64,000 bases of DNA from Madurella fahalii (Eukaryota; Ascomycota; Sordariomycetes; Sordariales): assembly GCA_029876055.1 (NCBI GenBank), contig CM056875.1, positions 558,001 to 622,000 of the forward strand, given 5' to 3'. Below, in pieces: positions 46,227-57,650 of the stretch. Each line of letters starts with the position of its first letter. Positions within the stretch are counted from its first letter, which is position 1. The notes under the pieces are model-generated. The model was not told where the DNA came from, made no database searches, and saw only the letters and a list, made by a program, of their open reading frames with translations. The position numbers were made by a program, and so were the translations under genes.

Positions 46227-47243
46227 GAGGTAGGCGCATTCGTCCAGGCGTGTTGGTATCCAGCCGTCTCGTAGACGACTCCGCAGAGGAGATGGTCACC
46301 GATACCGTGTATTGATTGGGATGTGTTCTGGCGATGGGACACAGTGTCAATTTACCCGTCTTGTTCAGTTATGCCTATTGACCTAATGCACAGGGGGCTC
46401 ATAAAAAGAAAAATGGCATAGCTGAAGAACCTGGAAGGTCGGTGTAGACGGCCATCATGAACGTGTATTGTACTGTACAACGGCCCCCGTTGGGCCATAT
46501 GTCTTGGCGAACAGGAACTTCTCTAACGCAGTATTGTATTTTCAATGCCGGGAAAATTCCCCATTCTGTACTCAGATCTCTCCGTGAGATGGGGAATCCT
46601 TCTCCATCAACTCTCTCGAATCCTGTCGCCACTGCCGATCATGCTACGTGGTACCCCCCTAAGAACTGGTGGGGAAGGGGTCTGAGAGGGCGCGGTTCGG
46701 CAAGGTGTTCCGAGTCTGGCATCTTTCGGCAGGGGGCCCATCAACGTATTTTAGCCGGGCAGCTTATCTTCCCTCCGTCCCCCGGTCGCATTATAGCGCT
46801 GCTCAATCCTGCCCGCTCCGAGAATGTTAAGACGCGCGGCTATGGTGTGTAGGTTTCTCGCTAGATATATGATTTTCCCTAAGAATGGCAACCCGGAACA
46901 GGGATCGGCCCACCGCCGCAGCGCGCGGGTGCGATCGACGTCAATGGCAAATATGGGGACACTCTATGGGAAACAGCGTCGGCCTAGCTCGACATGCTCA
47001 ATGGCCAGTGGCCGAGCACACGGATCACCGGACGTCATCGCGGCTCTCTAGAACGGGAATTGGAATCGCCCCGTACCCCGGATAACCGCAACGGAAAGCC
47101 ACATGTGGAGGATGTATATGAACCCTCATCAGAGCCTCATCACCCCATCCCGGGATTCTCTGATGCCACCAGATTCGTGATCCAGTGTTCCGGATCCGCC
47201 AAGCCATCCCGTGACCGCCTCGCGCACCATAACACCACCAATA
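46227..47243. other. Gene-free stretch, promoter of the sulfotransferase-like gene
   Basis: No open frame with recognisable content. The region joins the 3' flank of the secreted protein to the 5' flank of the next gene; both are on the plus strand. Confidence 0.45.
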
Positions 47244-48335
47244 ATGAGCCGCTCAAAGACCAAACCCGCCGAGAAGGAGACTCGCTCCTCCCTTCCTCTG
47301 ACCGCTTTCCGACCTCTCTCATGGAACCCGCTCCCCTCGCTACATCTATCCCTCACCCACCCGCTCTGGCACCTCGTCGAGCGCCTTTATGCCCTCCCCA
47401 ACCCGCCGCCGCCACGCAAGCGGACCCGGCCGATGCAGGTCATCTGCGTCGGGCTCCCGCGTACCGGCACCGAGTCGCTCCAACAGGCCCTCATCACCCT
47501 CGGCTACGACCACACCTACCACGGTTGGGACATCGTCTACGACGACGAGTGCCACTCGCCGGGGTGGGTGCGGCTGGCGCGGAAGAAGTGGTACGCCACG
47601 CCGACCTGTAGCAGCGGCAGTGGCGACGACGGCCGGACCATCACGGCCGCCGACTTTGACGAGCTGCTGGGCCACAGCGTGGCCGTCACGGACGCGGCAG
47701 CCAGCGTGTTCGCGGCCGACATGATCGCGGCGTACCCGGACGCCAAGGTGGTGCTGAACATGCGGCGCGACGTGGGCGCGTGGGAGAAGAGCCTGGGCAA
47801 GACGCTCGTGCACGCCAACCGCAGCTGGGCCTTCTGGCTCGCCAGCTGGCTCGACCGCGAGTGCTTCTGGGCATGGCACGTGTACGAGCGGTTCCTGTGG
47901 CCACTGCTGTTCCGCGCGCCCGACGGGGACATGGCCGGCGCGATTAGCCGGAACGCCCGGTGGATTCAGAGAGGTGCGTTCGGTTGGGCAAAGGTCCCTG
48001 ACCTGTCTTGAGCATGGTCAAGAGATACGGGGGAGCGGGACCTGTTTCAGGTGCTGACGTCGTATGCAGAGCATTGCGCCATGATCCGTGGCCTGGTGCC
48101 CAAGGAGCGCCTGCTAGAGTGGTACATCGAAGACGGGTGGGAGCCGCTCTGCAAGTTCCTGGGTAAGCCAGTGCCCGACGTCGACTTCCCACACGCCAAT
48201 GCGGCCAACGGCGGGTGGAAGAACCGCGAAGAACAATGCAATAAGCGATGGGTCGAAAGCGCGTTTCTCAAACTGATCGTTGGGACGGCGGTCATATTGG
48301 CCGGTGTTATCTTGACGAAAATGTATCTGTTCTGA
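47244..48335 (+). CDS. P-loop sulfotransferase-family protein with C-terminal membrane anchor
   Basis: Two exons, 47244-47973 and 48070-48335, give 331 residues. The nucleotide-binding loop is V-G-L-P-R-T-G-T-E-S-L, typical of the fungal sulfotransferase-like P-loop family (PF17784), with A-D-F-D-E-L-L and K-V-V-L-N-M-R-R-D as the later conserved blocks (the Arg-Asp pair lies where PAPS is bound in true sulfotransferases). The intron (GTGCGT to CAG, 96 bp) joins W-I-Q-R to E-H-C-A-M-I-R-G-L-V-P. A hydrophobic helix at the very C-terminus is followed by a short tail, suggesting attachment to a membrane facing the cytosol. The reaction is unproven for this family. A GTG 33 bp upstream is in frame, but the ATG at 47244 is preferred. 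Confidence 0.85.
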
Positions 48336-49487
48336 GCCGCCCTGTGAGAAGGATGAAATGGACAGGAGTCCGAAGGCTATAGTGATTGGGACCATCATAT
48401 AGAGACCTGCACAAAGTAATACGCATTTTTGAGGGCATGCAGTTAGACGCGCAGCTACAATGTGTGATAGAGATGGAAGAAAGCCATTGGGGTTTTGGCA
48501 GACGGTTGAAGTACTAGAAATTATCGACCGTGTAACAACGAGACCGTTAGAGGAGGAGTGAAAGGAACAGAAATAAGAGGGGGGTCGGTGAAATAAAAAG
48601 GCCTTTGCCCACCTACCTTACCATCACCGAGGTGCACAAGTCCTGCAAAGAACCCCGAATCAGGTAGTTACCTAGGTAATTAGCGCAAGTTGTGGAATGC
48701 CGCCCATTGCATCATGGTGGGCGTTGTAGAGTCAATATTCGGCCTCGCACTCTAGCGATGCCCCGAGTGATTGGCTTTACCGAGTGGCAGGAGGATTTCT
48801 ATCCGCTATTCGAACACGACAACCGCCTCAGCACCATGTGCCTTATTTTCGGAACTTGACAAACAGGGCCGACGCCGGGTGAGGCAGGAGAAACAAGAGA
48901 GTGCGGGCTTTCGGTGGCTCTTAATATATCCCGGCTGCAGCGAACCGGAGTTGAGTTCCATGTCGTTCCAGCATTCCAAGCTGTTGTGTTTTGTAGCACG
49001 ATCGCGAACAAGCTCCCCAAGGCCGCCATCAAGCTTTGCCTGGCGATCGCTTGGCCCGTTCAGTGCAACTGGAGGCGAACTGATTGGCGGACGGTCGCCC
49101 TTGTTTTCGGGAGAGCACCCGGGCGCTCTCCACTGCTGGCCCCTCCCGCACCACAGACTACGACCAAAAGGGACACTTTCAGCACTGCTTCCGCAACACT
49201 GCAACACTGCCTCGCTATGGTCCTTCCGCTCGTTGTCAGAAACGGGCCGCTATCGCGATAATCGACATTGGGAAGCAATGCGGAACAAGGCATCCCCACC
49301 CCCCACCCCCCCTTCAATACCCCGGACAGCCGCCGACCCAGGAACCCGGGTAACAGCGGTTGTGGAGATGTGGTTCGCACCTCAACACTATAAGACGGCC
49401 ATGGTCGTCCCTCACCAGTGTCACCACCGCCGACCGCAACACCCCTCCGCCCAGCTATCTTAGACCAGCCACCCTCCACTCGCCAAT
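48336..49487. other. Gene-free stretch with GH131 promoter
   Basis: No gene can be supported; open frames on both strands around 48771-49460 overlap without domains. The right end is the promoter of the glucanase gene. Confidence 0.5.
49389..49394 (+). promoter_or_regulatory. TATA-like element of the GH131 gene
   Basis: TATAAG lies 99 bp before the ATG at 49488, a typical distance for strongly induced secreted-enzyme genes in filamentous fungi. Assignment is by position and sequence only. Confidence 0.45.
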
Positions 49488-50594
49488 ATGAGGTTTCCAG
49501 TTCTTTCAACGCTGGCAGCCCAGGTGCTCTCTGTCTCAGCAGGCACCATCCTCTGGGACGGCCGCTTCAATGATCTCTCGTCGTCATCGGACCTGAACAA
49601 TTGGTCGTGGGGGAACCAAGTCGGTCCATACCAGTACTACATCCACGGCTCCTCCGAGGTGACGGCTTATGTCAACCTGTCGCCCGATTACAAGAACCCG
49701 GCCGACTCAGGCTCGAAGCAAGGCGCCAAGATCACGCTCGACAACACAGCCTACTGGAATGGCCAGAACATGCGGCGCACCGAGTTGATCCCCCAGACTA
49801 GTGCCGCCATTAACAGGGGCAAGGTGTACTACCACTTCTCGCTGATGCGCAAGGATGTCAACCCCCCTGCGACGACTCGGGAGCACCAGATTGCTTTCTT
49901 CGAGAGCCACTTCACTGAGCTCAAGTCGGGTTGGCTCTCGGGCGCTCCCGGCATCTCGGACACGTTGCTGCGGTGGTGCGTCGGTGGGCAGACCCAGTGG
50001 AGCACCGAGTGGGAGGCCGATGTCTGGCACAACGTCGCCTACGAGATCGACTTTAGCGCCGGCACCGTCGGCTTCTGGCACTCGACCGGCGGCGACCCGC
50101 TAACCCGGAAGGTTGCCCCCGTAAGCGCCAGCACCAGCAGCAACGGTGCTGACTGGCACGTTGGTGTCCTCGAGCTGCCTCGCTCTGGTTACCCCGACTC
50201 CACCGAGGACTTTTACTGGTCCGGCGTATACATCGAGAGCGGTGACCTGACCACATCCGTGGCTGGACCCGGTAAGTGAACTGCACATAGAGAGCGTCCT
50301 GCAGAGGAAGAACTCAAGCTAACGCAGCGACCCGGGAAAGGCGCACCCCCCGTCGGCGGTGGCGGTAGCACGACGCAAGCTCCGGTTTCGTCTTCGACCA
50401 CTCTCGTTACGTCGACTACCAGGGCCGGACCAACCAGCACCACTAGCCCTGCGCCTCCGGCCAGCACCACCCCCAGCGGATGCACGGCGTCGCAGTGGTC
50501 GCAGTGCGACGGAGTCAACTATACCGGCTGCAAGACCTGTGTTTCCCCTTATACCTGCAACTACATCAATGACTGGTACTCGCAGTGTGTGTAA
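49488..50594 (+). CDS. GH131 beta-glucanase with C-terminal CBM1
   Basis: Two exons, 49488-50271 and 50341-50594, give 345 residues. A signal peptide ends near S-V-S-A-G. The catalytic domain starts with the GH131 hallmark T-I-L-W-D-G-R-F-N and includes R-R-T-E-L-I-P and Y-H-F-S-L-M-R. A Ser/Thr/Pro-rich linker leads to a family 1 cellulose-binding module with its cysteines and aromatic residues (Q-W-S-Q-C, Y-T-C-N-Y, W-Y-S-Q-C-V). GH131 enzymes cleave beta-1,3-, beta-1,6- and beta-1,4-glucans outside the cell; the CBM1 targets cellulose. The intron has a GTAAGT donor and, to keep frame, an AAAG acceptor at 50340 with a CTAAC branch site; the more usual CGCAG at 50326 would put a stop in the linker. 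Confidence 0.9.
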
Positions 50595-51123
50595 GGAGCA
50601 ACCTTGAGCCTCAATATTGTATCGCAGCATGGCATGGCCCTGTATATAGACCTTCGGTTCTTGTCCATACTTGAAGCATAATTGATATTCCCTAGTCAGA
50701 GGCGGTAGAGGACTTTGACATCTCCCTGTGACAAGTGTCACCAGACTAAAATGGCTTGCCACTGGAAGTGCTCCATGCCCCCGGACCCGGAAGCTATGGT
50801 TTTGGAGTCATCTTTTACGGAACCACAAGCTCTCACAAGCACCACGCCTTCCATTTGAACGAGTGCCACAGGCAGTAACCCTCTGTTTGTCCGCCCACGC
50901 GTGGCACAAATGAACCATCCACGGGAGTTGGGTTGGGAGCTCCTTTGGCTCGGTCAAACCCACCAAATCGGGGCGAGCTGGTGAGTTGGTGGGATAGGGA
51001 TAGAGTCCGCGGAGGGTAAAAGAAGCAGATAATACCAGTAGCTTCCCCTTCATTCAAAATATGAGGAATCTATAAGCAACGGACCGTAGTACCCCGTCTC
51101 CTAGGCTTGCAGACGGTGCGTGC
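50595..51123. other. 3' flank of GH131, no gene seen
   Basis: Nothing coding is recognised before the LTR copy at 51124. Confidence 0.45.
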
Positions 51124-51551
51124 TGAGTTGGGGAAAACTGTCCCCGGAGGACAGGGTCGCTCTGCTCAGAAGGCCACACTTGCTGGAATGGCGCCCCGGG
51201 GGGCTGGAACTTGTCGAGGGCCCATTTTTCTTTTGCACCATAAGTAGGGCCGTCCTGGCCATTACTCCTTGGACAGGACAAACAATTTAGTACTCTTTTC
51301 CACACCTGTTGCAGGCTCAATTGACGATCCTTCTTTGCGTGCAAAACGATCTCCCTCTGGTCAGAGGGAGCTCTATCTGTACATGTTGTTTTGACCTTGT
51401 CTAGGCTGCAGGGACCTAAGTTGTGGTGGTGTCGTCTAGCCTGTCTTGTCTCCCTTATCTTGTCTGTAGACGGTCTAGCATTTAGCCCCCTTTGCCCTCC
51501 CCCTTGTTTGATGGGTATACGGGTGTAGATGTGTGTTTCTGCACCATTTCT
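51124..51551 (+). mobile_element. Solo-LTR-like element, copy 4
   Basis: A 428-bp full-length copy flanked by a perfect 4-bp duplication GTGC (51120-51123 and 51552-51555). The last base is T where other copies have A. The palindrome CTCCCTCTGGTCAGAGGGAG is intact at about 51351-51370. Confidence 0.8.
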
Positions 51552-52059
51552 GTGCTATCATCTACGCTGTCGGCTATTTCTGTCTCCCTGTAACTACGGC
51601 CATTGAGACCGCGGTCTAGCCGCAATACTACTCAAGTCATCGGATGCGCAATGGTCTCAAGGCCCAATCTGGTCCCATTTTGCCGGTCTGGTCCTTGCTG
51701 TGCTTCCTGTTTGACCATTTCTGGGATTGGTAAACTCTATTTCTTACCACGAACTACGATACAGCACTACAATACTATCTAGTGTTGAAATGAATAATGA
51801 CGGCGGCTTGAGACCGTTTCATCCGCCGATACCTAGAGCATCAAGCCCCCGCTGCTCGACTCAGGCGGCTCTTACTAATTATATACAAACTACTACTTGT
51901 AACCTCAGCGGCGAGATCATTCATATTATTTGGTCCCCTGTCCTTCTTGCCATTTTTCCTTTGCGGTGATGAGGAGCGGTGGAATCTACCAGTTTTTCTG
52001 GAAAGCATAAGCTGGTCCAAAAGCTGTTACAGCTCGATAACCTGACCGGCGGCGGAGTT
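51552..52059. other. Gene-free stretch
   Basis: No gene seen; includes the 3' flank of the next gene, which runs leftwards. Confidence 0.45.
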
Positions 52060-53733
52060 TTATGACGCTACCGCGTCATCGAGGTATCGTTTAATCGTAC
52101 AGATCTTTTGCTTCAGCGCGCCCGGCTGCTCTGATAGCGCTCTATTGCCCTCTCGTAGCTCTATGATACCCTCAGTCAGCGCCGGGATCTCATCGGTTCG
52201 CCTCCGTATCTCCTCCCCCCTTACCTCGAGTTCGGCCCCGAGCTCTGCCATTATCTGGTCGATGGCGTGCAATTGTGGATTATTGTCGAGCTGCTGCTGC
52301 TGCCACCGCTTCATGAACCCCGATTCATTCGGCGGCGCCTCTATTCCTCGATCGAGGCCTTGTTTCGCCCGCTCCTGCCGTCTTGATACGATGCGAACGC
52401 GTTTAAAGGAGAGCAGCAGCTCTTCCATCTGTTCCGTTAAGCAGTCATGTTCCTGCTCCAGGGCCGCCTCAGGCCCGACCGAGGACCCGGAGGCGAAAGG
52501 GACGGCAGAAGCCGCCGACAGAACGGGCTCGGTTTCCTCAACATCCCGTACGCGCCGGTAGAATAGACCACATCCCATGCTAATTACCGGTAGTGGTTAG
52601 CAAACATGCCTCCGGAGGGGCGGGAGAGAGAGCGCACTTACCATTCCACATCCATACCGGTGGAATGAGGGTTAGGAAGTTTACAACCGGGGCAGGTAGA
52701 GAAAGTGTCGTTTGTCGTTGATGGCTGGCCCTGGTGTTCGACATGCTTGAAAACCATGCTCATGTCGACTCTCTGGCCCGGGCGAAAGGCCCCCTCCCAC
52801 GGCCGTGACCGCATGATATCTCGGCCGGTGCGATAATCCTGGAAGACGTACTCCTTCCTAGCAACCTTGTCTGCGCCCTGGAGGTTGCGAAACCGAATCT
52901 CGAGGACGGCGTGCAGCGAATCCCTACGAGTCAATGAACTGCAAGTGGACAGGTGTCTTGCGCCCAAGCGCGTCCTCGAGTATGAAGGGGTCATCGATCA
53001 GCGTCAGCTCGAGAGACGAAGGAAGCTTGGTATGGAGTGCCAGGACCGCGTTGTGCATCGGCCAGCTCAACGACAGGAGCGTCCCCAGCACTGTCTTTAT
53101 ATAAGTGCACGTCTGAGAAATCCAACCAATGCTCTCCGCAACCTTGGTGATGACGCTTTTCTGCTCTGAGAATTCTGATGTGTTGGCGCCTATCCGACCG
53201 TTGATTGTTCCAATAAGCTCGACCATGCTTCGGTGACTTGACCCTGCCGTATCCTTCATCTCGTCCATTTTGTTGCCGTTGAGCTTCTGGAGATGGACGC
53301 TCGCTATAGCCAAGACCATGCCCAAGCTCTCGCGATGCGACGAGATTTTCGCTCGGTATTTCTCAATCCTCTCCTTATCCGATATCCGGAATCGGATTTT
53401 CATCAGGGCGTCTGGGACAAGGGCGAGAGAGCCACTACTCCCCGTGTACCGGTCATATTTCTTGACCCGCATGGACAGCTCTTTGAGCGTCTCTCGGCAG
53501 TCACGTACCGTGTCCCTCGCAATGTCGCAAATGGGCAGAATTTCGGCATTCTGATCTTGGAACCGGCAAAGGAGATCGACTTGCAAAAGGCACCTTTCAA
53601 GACCACCGAGCTCCCGGACAATATCGCGGTACTCTGCCGCTGAGCCGCGGGAATCATCAAGAGCCTCGACTAGATCTTTCGCAAGGAGGCAGACAGCGAT
53701 GATATCGCCAACAGACCCGAAGGAGATGGCCAT
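52060..53733 (-). pseudogene. STAND-type N-terminal / ubiquitin-like domain protein, one-base frameshift
   Basis: Reading from 53733 the protein starts M-A-I-S-F-G-S-V-G-D-I-I-A-V, the fungal helical N-terminal domain seen in front of NLR-like and ubiquitin-like proteins. It then enters a ubiquitin-like fold ending V-H-L-Q-F-I-D-S. There the frame meets TAG because TGGG has become TAGGG at about 52928; removing that extra A restores W-D-S-L-H-A-V-L-E-I-R-F and, further on, R-P-W-E-G-A-F and G-Q-R-V-D-M-S-M-V-F. An intron (52641-52580) then leads to C-M-G-C-G-L-F-Y-R-R and a coiled-coil tail ending at 52060. Without the extra base exon lengths and phases fit exactly and would give 536 residues. 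The single defect may be a young mutation or a sequencing error. Relatives are linked to fungal innate-immunity-type proteins; function is unproven. Confidence 0.75.
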
Positions 53734-54562
53734 ATGGAACGGTGGCCTGCCGCGCGAAGTGTTAGATGAGAGTCACTGCGAACAGAAAGATACCAGGAGG
53801 GACAAAGAAAAGAAAAGAAAAGAGTTTAAAAATAAAATAAAAAGAAACCTTGAATACCTGTTGTCGTGCCGGTATTTACCCCCCTTCTCTCTCGGGTGCA
53901 CATTGGGCCCAATGATGCTACCCGCAGGTTGACCGTGGCGCTGCTGTCTACGTGGTGCAATCTGCGCCCAGTGCCGCAGAGTGAGGACTCGCTTCTCGAT
54001 TGGGTATCTACCCGCATGTCACGAGATCTCGATCACAATTATGTACTGCCCCAGGCTTAGTGTCTAGTACACAGCCCCATTCTTCCGGCTAGACCGGATA
54101 AGTCTCCAGCACACAGCCTCGTTATTCTACCTAGGTAGAAAGGTGAGGTCATTAGCGCCCGAGTGTTGCAAAGTATTGGTCTCTAGACATTATCTTCAGA
54201 ATAAGTCTATAGTCATCATAAATGATTTAATCTCTTTTATCATTCCACACTATACGTTACTTATGTAATAAATGTCAATAAAGATGAACCGATTTTTTGC
54301 AGTATTGATACCTGTATCCTAGGCGAGAGGGTATGTGCTGTAAGATGAGATAAGCCCTGTGCAAATCGTATGGCAGCCCGGGCTTCTGCCCCGCGACTGG
54401 GATATCTTCGAGATCCAGACACTGCTCCTCCACCACAACAATCATCAATTCAACGACATTTGCCCTCATCCCCAATATTCAGCCTTTCTGTATCAAGTGT
54501 CCTCAACGATTCGGAGTCAAGAATTTGCTGATTAATCCATCAAGAGATCGAACTTAAATACG
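53734..54562. other. Gene-free stretch
   Basis: No gene is recognised. AT-rich patches and poly-purine (GAAAAGAAAAG) occur near 53800-53840. Confidence 0.45.
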
Positions 54563-54990
54563 GCACCATTGACGGCTGCGTCAACGATCGAGGATCTGTC
54601 TCCACCTCTCAGTTTTGGAGTGACTTATGTTAATTACTTACAAAAGATTCACAAAAAGCTGTCCACTGCGTTTCACTCCCAAACCGATGGGCAAACGGAA
54701 CGAGTTAGCCAAACCCTCATTCAATACCTTCGTCGTTTTGCAACCCGAAATCGCATTACTGGGCAAATTACCCCCAGGAGCAGAATTTGTGGTCAACCAC
54801 ACACCAAACAAAATAATCAAGATGAGTCCTTTTGAAGCTCTGATGGGGTACTACCCCCGAACTCGAGGCGCATCGAGCACGATGCCCAAGAGGAGAGGGT
54901 ACCCACTGTTGTTGAACGAGTTCAAAGACATGCTGAATTAAGAACCCAATTAGAGAAGCATTAGTAGTCAGATATGGAGAACGCACGAAA
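54563..54990 (+). mobile_element. Degraded Ty3/gypsy integrase fragment
   Basis: Two overlapping frames carry the integrase core of chromoviral Ty3/gypsy elements: I-H-K-K-L-S-T-A-F-H-S-Q-T-D-G-Q-T-E-R, normally with P where S stands, then Q-Y-L-R-R-F and, in the other frame, S-P-F-E-A-L-M-G-Y-Y-P-R. Frameshifts and stops show it is dead. No reverse transcriptase remains nearby. Confidence 0.85.
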
Positions 54991-55146
54991 ATTCATCACG
55001 AGGTTCTGAAAAGAGCGGGATTCACGGAGGAAGCGGAGGGCGAGCAGAGGACGATTTATTATCGAGGAAAAACAAAAGAACAAACCCAAGCGCACCCACC
55101 ACCCTCAGGGTATCATTCCCCCATAACCCGAAAACGCCCCGACTCC

Positions 55147-56029
55147 CTAGAAAAATGTCGTCGGCACATGAACGACATGGCGCCCAAGGCGCTCCATCAC
55201 GTCCCGCCAATTCTCCCCCTCCACGTCGGCCTGAATGGCGCGGCGGACCAGACCGAAAAGCGACCGCTTGGCGTCGGTCCACGCGACAGCACCTTGGTCG
55301 CCAATTTGCAGGCGACAAGCGACGCGCATGTTCTAGACGTGCGTCTGCTCGTTACGCTACCGATTCGTGAGCGATGTGTACAGGGGAAAGCACGGAAGAA
55401 GTTACCTCGTCCGTGGTGGTCCCCTCGGCGAAGACTAGGGGCGGCACAAATTCGATGTTGAAGCGGCAGCGCGCTGCGACGAGAGCCCCATACTTGTAAT
55501 ATGTGTCCTGCACATGACGGTCAGCGAAACCGATCCGAAACACAGACGCTTCATCACTCACCGGAGACGGCTTCCGCTTGCCGGCCATGCCGAATTGGCC
55601 AAGATGCGTGGTGACGGCCGACAGAAAAGCTTGGACTAGGTGGTGGCTGGCCACCGCGAACGACTCCCGATTCTCCTCCGAAAAGACGTAGACAGGGCGA
55701 CCATCGTCACCCTCCTCGGTGTGTCTATAGAGGACACGCAAGAAACCCAGCATGAGCATGAGGTCGACGGAGTCGCCAGCCATCCCACTCGGAGCCTGCC
55801 CCGATCAGAACGTGACACCCACACGAACGCCAGAGAAAACACTTACGGTCTCGCACATATCCTTGCCGGAGATGCAACGGACGCAGCGCGAGGACGTTGC
55901 CTTATTGAAGCGACAAGACACCGAGATCACACCGTTGTCGGCGCGAAACTGGTTCTCGGCAGTGCCGAGGCAACGCATGCAAGGAGCGGTCGAGGACGCG
56001 TCCATGCGACCGACGGAGAGGGACCACAT
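55147..56029 (-). CDS. Orphan Cys-containing protein, four exons
   Basis: Exons 56029-55847, 55795-55562, 55507-55406 and 55332-55147 give 234 residues, all junctions keeping frame. Introns are 51, 54 and 73 bp with clear signals (GTAAGT/GCAG, GTGAGT/GCAG, GTAACT/TAG). Intron 2 is a multiple of three and open, so it might be retained, adding 18 residues. The first exon holds a zinc-ribbon-like set C-M-R-C ... C-R-F ... C-V-R-C ... C-E. The remainder has mixed helices and strands, with no known domain. It lies between a dead integrase and a decayed oxidoreductase, and similar Cys-rich orphans of fungi are often duplicated around transposons, so expression is uncertain. The inner ATG eight codons later is an alternative start. 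Confidence 0.5.
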
Positions 56030-56499
56030 CGCACGCGAAATGAGCGAGGGATACGACGGAAAAGAAAAAGTTGAAGAGCAGGAAGAGGGCGAAGCGTGGG
56101 CAAAAAGGCGACGACGAGAGAGCGTAGAGAGGCCGCAATAATTACGTACCTAGGTACGAGGGCCCAAAAGAAGAGAAAAGAGAAAGGTAAATAAGAAGTG
56201 AGAGATGCAGGGCCTATTTATGCCCGCACGAGAAGGCCTGTGCACATTTGCAAATTGCAGACATGCATTGACCAAGGAAGCGAAGAGAAACGCGCATGAA
56301 TAACGTCGTAAATAAGGAGTCACGATATTTTGTTTTGGTGTTGAGGATGCGCCTACAATTTTACCCCACAACAAGCGCACGGACTTAATCTAGCACAACT
56401 CGTATGCGACAATTGCACTGCATCGAATACAGGCCTAAGGACATGCCTAAGGATAGGCCTAAAGAAGAGGGAGGATTATTGTTATATGGCCTACGCTTA

Positions 56500-57300
56500 A
56501 GGTCCAAAGCCTAGAGGAGTGATGAAGGATGACATTATGAATCGGGGGATATTAGGGTATAGGAGAAAGCCCTCGATTAATCTTAGAAGGCTGGGTTTGG
56601 AGTTCCGGGTGAGTGATGTATTTGGTGATGAGGCGGTCGTATTCGCCCTTGCTGCCGTCGAAGGGGACGTTGAAGTGCACACCGCCCTCGTTGGCGGTCT
56701 GGCGTAGGTCGCATATTTACGTGGTGTCGATGGTGAGCTTATTGGGCCAGCGGGTGGCGTAGAAGGCGTTCATGGTGGCCATGACGTCGTCGGTAATTGC
56801 CCCCTTGGGCAACCATTGGTATCGGCCCGCGACGGCCATGCCCATGACGGTTGCTGAGCTTTTGGACTAGGAGCTTCATCTGGACGACCACGCCAAAATC
56901 GCCGCCTGAGCGACGTGGAGCGCCCAGAAGAGGCGACCCATTTCCGAGTTCGGCGGGTCGGATTCCTTACGGTAACGAGCGCGCCGTTGGCGGTCACGAG
57001 GCTGGCTTCGGCGAGGGTGTCGTCGCCCATGCCGAAGCTACGCATGAAAGGGCCGGACGATGAAGTGGCTGACGTCGACAGTCGGGCAGCGGCCGCCGTT
57101 GGTGATGAGGCCGACGTAGCGACCGATGATGGGCTGCTCGTATACGTCACCTGCCCGTAACGACTTTCCAAAACGTCCACCTTGATCCACGATGGCTGGA
57201 AGTACGCGGCATTCTCATGGATACGCCCAGATTTAAGCAAACGTCTGGCACGCGTCCGCATCGAATCCGGCGCCAGCCGCGAGTGTCCTAAAGTGGCGCT
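56500..57300 (-). pseudogene. Decayed berberine-bridge-type FAD oxidoreductase
   Basis: Several frames of the minus strand carry pieces of an FAD-linked oxidase: N-G-G-R-C-P-T-V-D-V-S, F-G-M-G-D-D-T-L-A-E-A-S-L-V-T, then G-R-L-F-W-A-L, D-F-G-V-V-V-Q-M-K-L-L-V and, near 56600, H-F-N-V-P-F-D. These match the order of the FAD_binding_4 and BBE domains. At least three frame changes and an in-frame stop separate them. Family members oxidise alcohols or make C-C or C-N bonds in natural-product pathways; this copy cannot work. Confidence 0.6.
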
Positions 57301-57447
57301 CAAGAATAATGCGGTTCCTCCTCATGAACTTAAAAGTAGCCGTGGTTCTCGGCCCTGTCTACCTAGGCAAGCCACCGAGCGCCTTGCTCTCGGGTCAAAT
57401 ACTTAGCCAGCCGGGGCTAAGGTCCACACGAAAACACCTTGGACACC

Positions 57448-57501
57448 TGTGACACTTAAGGTGCAATTGCTGCTCTGCAATTGCGGTTCCGCTTTTGCAA
57501 C
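57448..57501 (+). repeat. 54-bp dispersed repeat, copy 2
   Basis: Same sequence as 11694-11747 with one G/A difference, again followed (150 bp away) by a solo-LTR-like element in the minus orientation, as on the left. The paired arrangement suggests a composite insertion or a segmental duplication that kept both. Confidence 0.85.
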
Positions 57502-57650
57502 AATCCTATAGCTAGCCTGACGCTATCTAGCCGAAGAGATCGGAGCTTCTACGCTCCGAGGGAACGATGACTGGGGGTATCCTGTCGTTGTGAACGCGAT
57601 TCGTTGGCTGGAATTCGAATATAAGTCGCAAAGGGGGGATGTGGTAGTAG

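Noticed and set aside
47346..47932. Long minus-strand frames opposite the sulfotransferase-like gene
   Set aside because: They are antisense shadows of a GC-rich exon with a clear P-loop on the plus strand.
48771..49463. 230-codon plus-strand frame upstream of GH131
   Set aside because: No signal peptide or domain, overlaps other frames, and lies where the glucanase promoter is expected.
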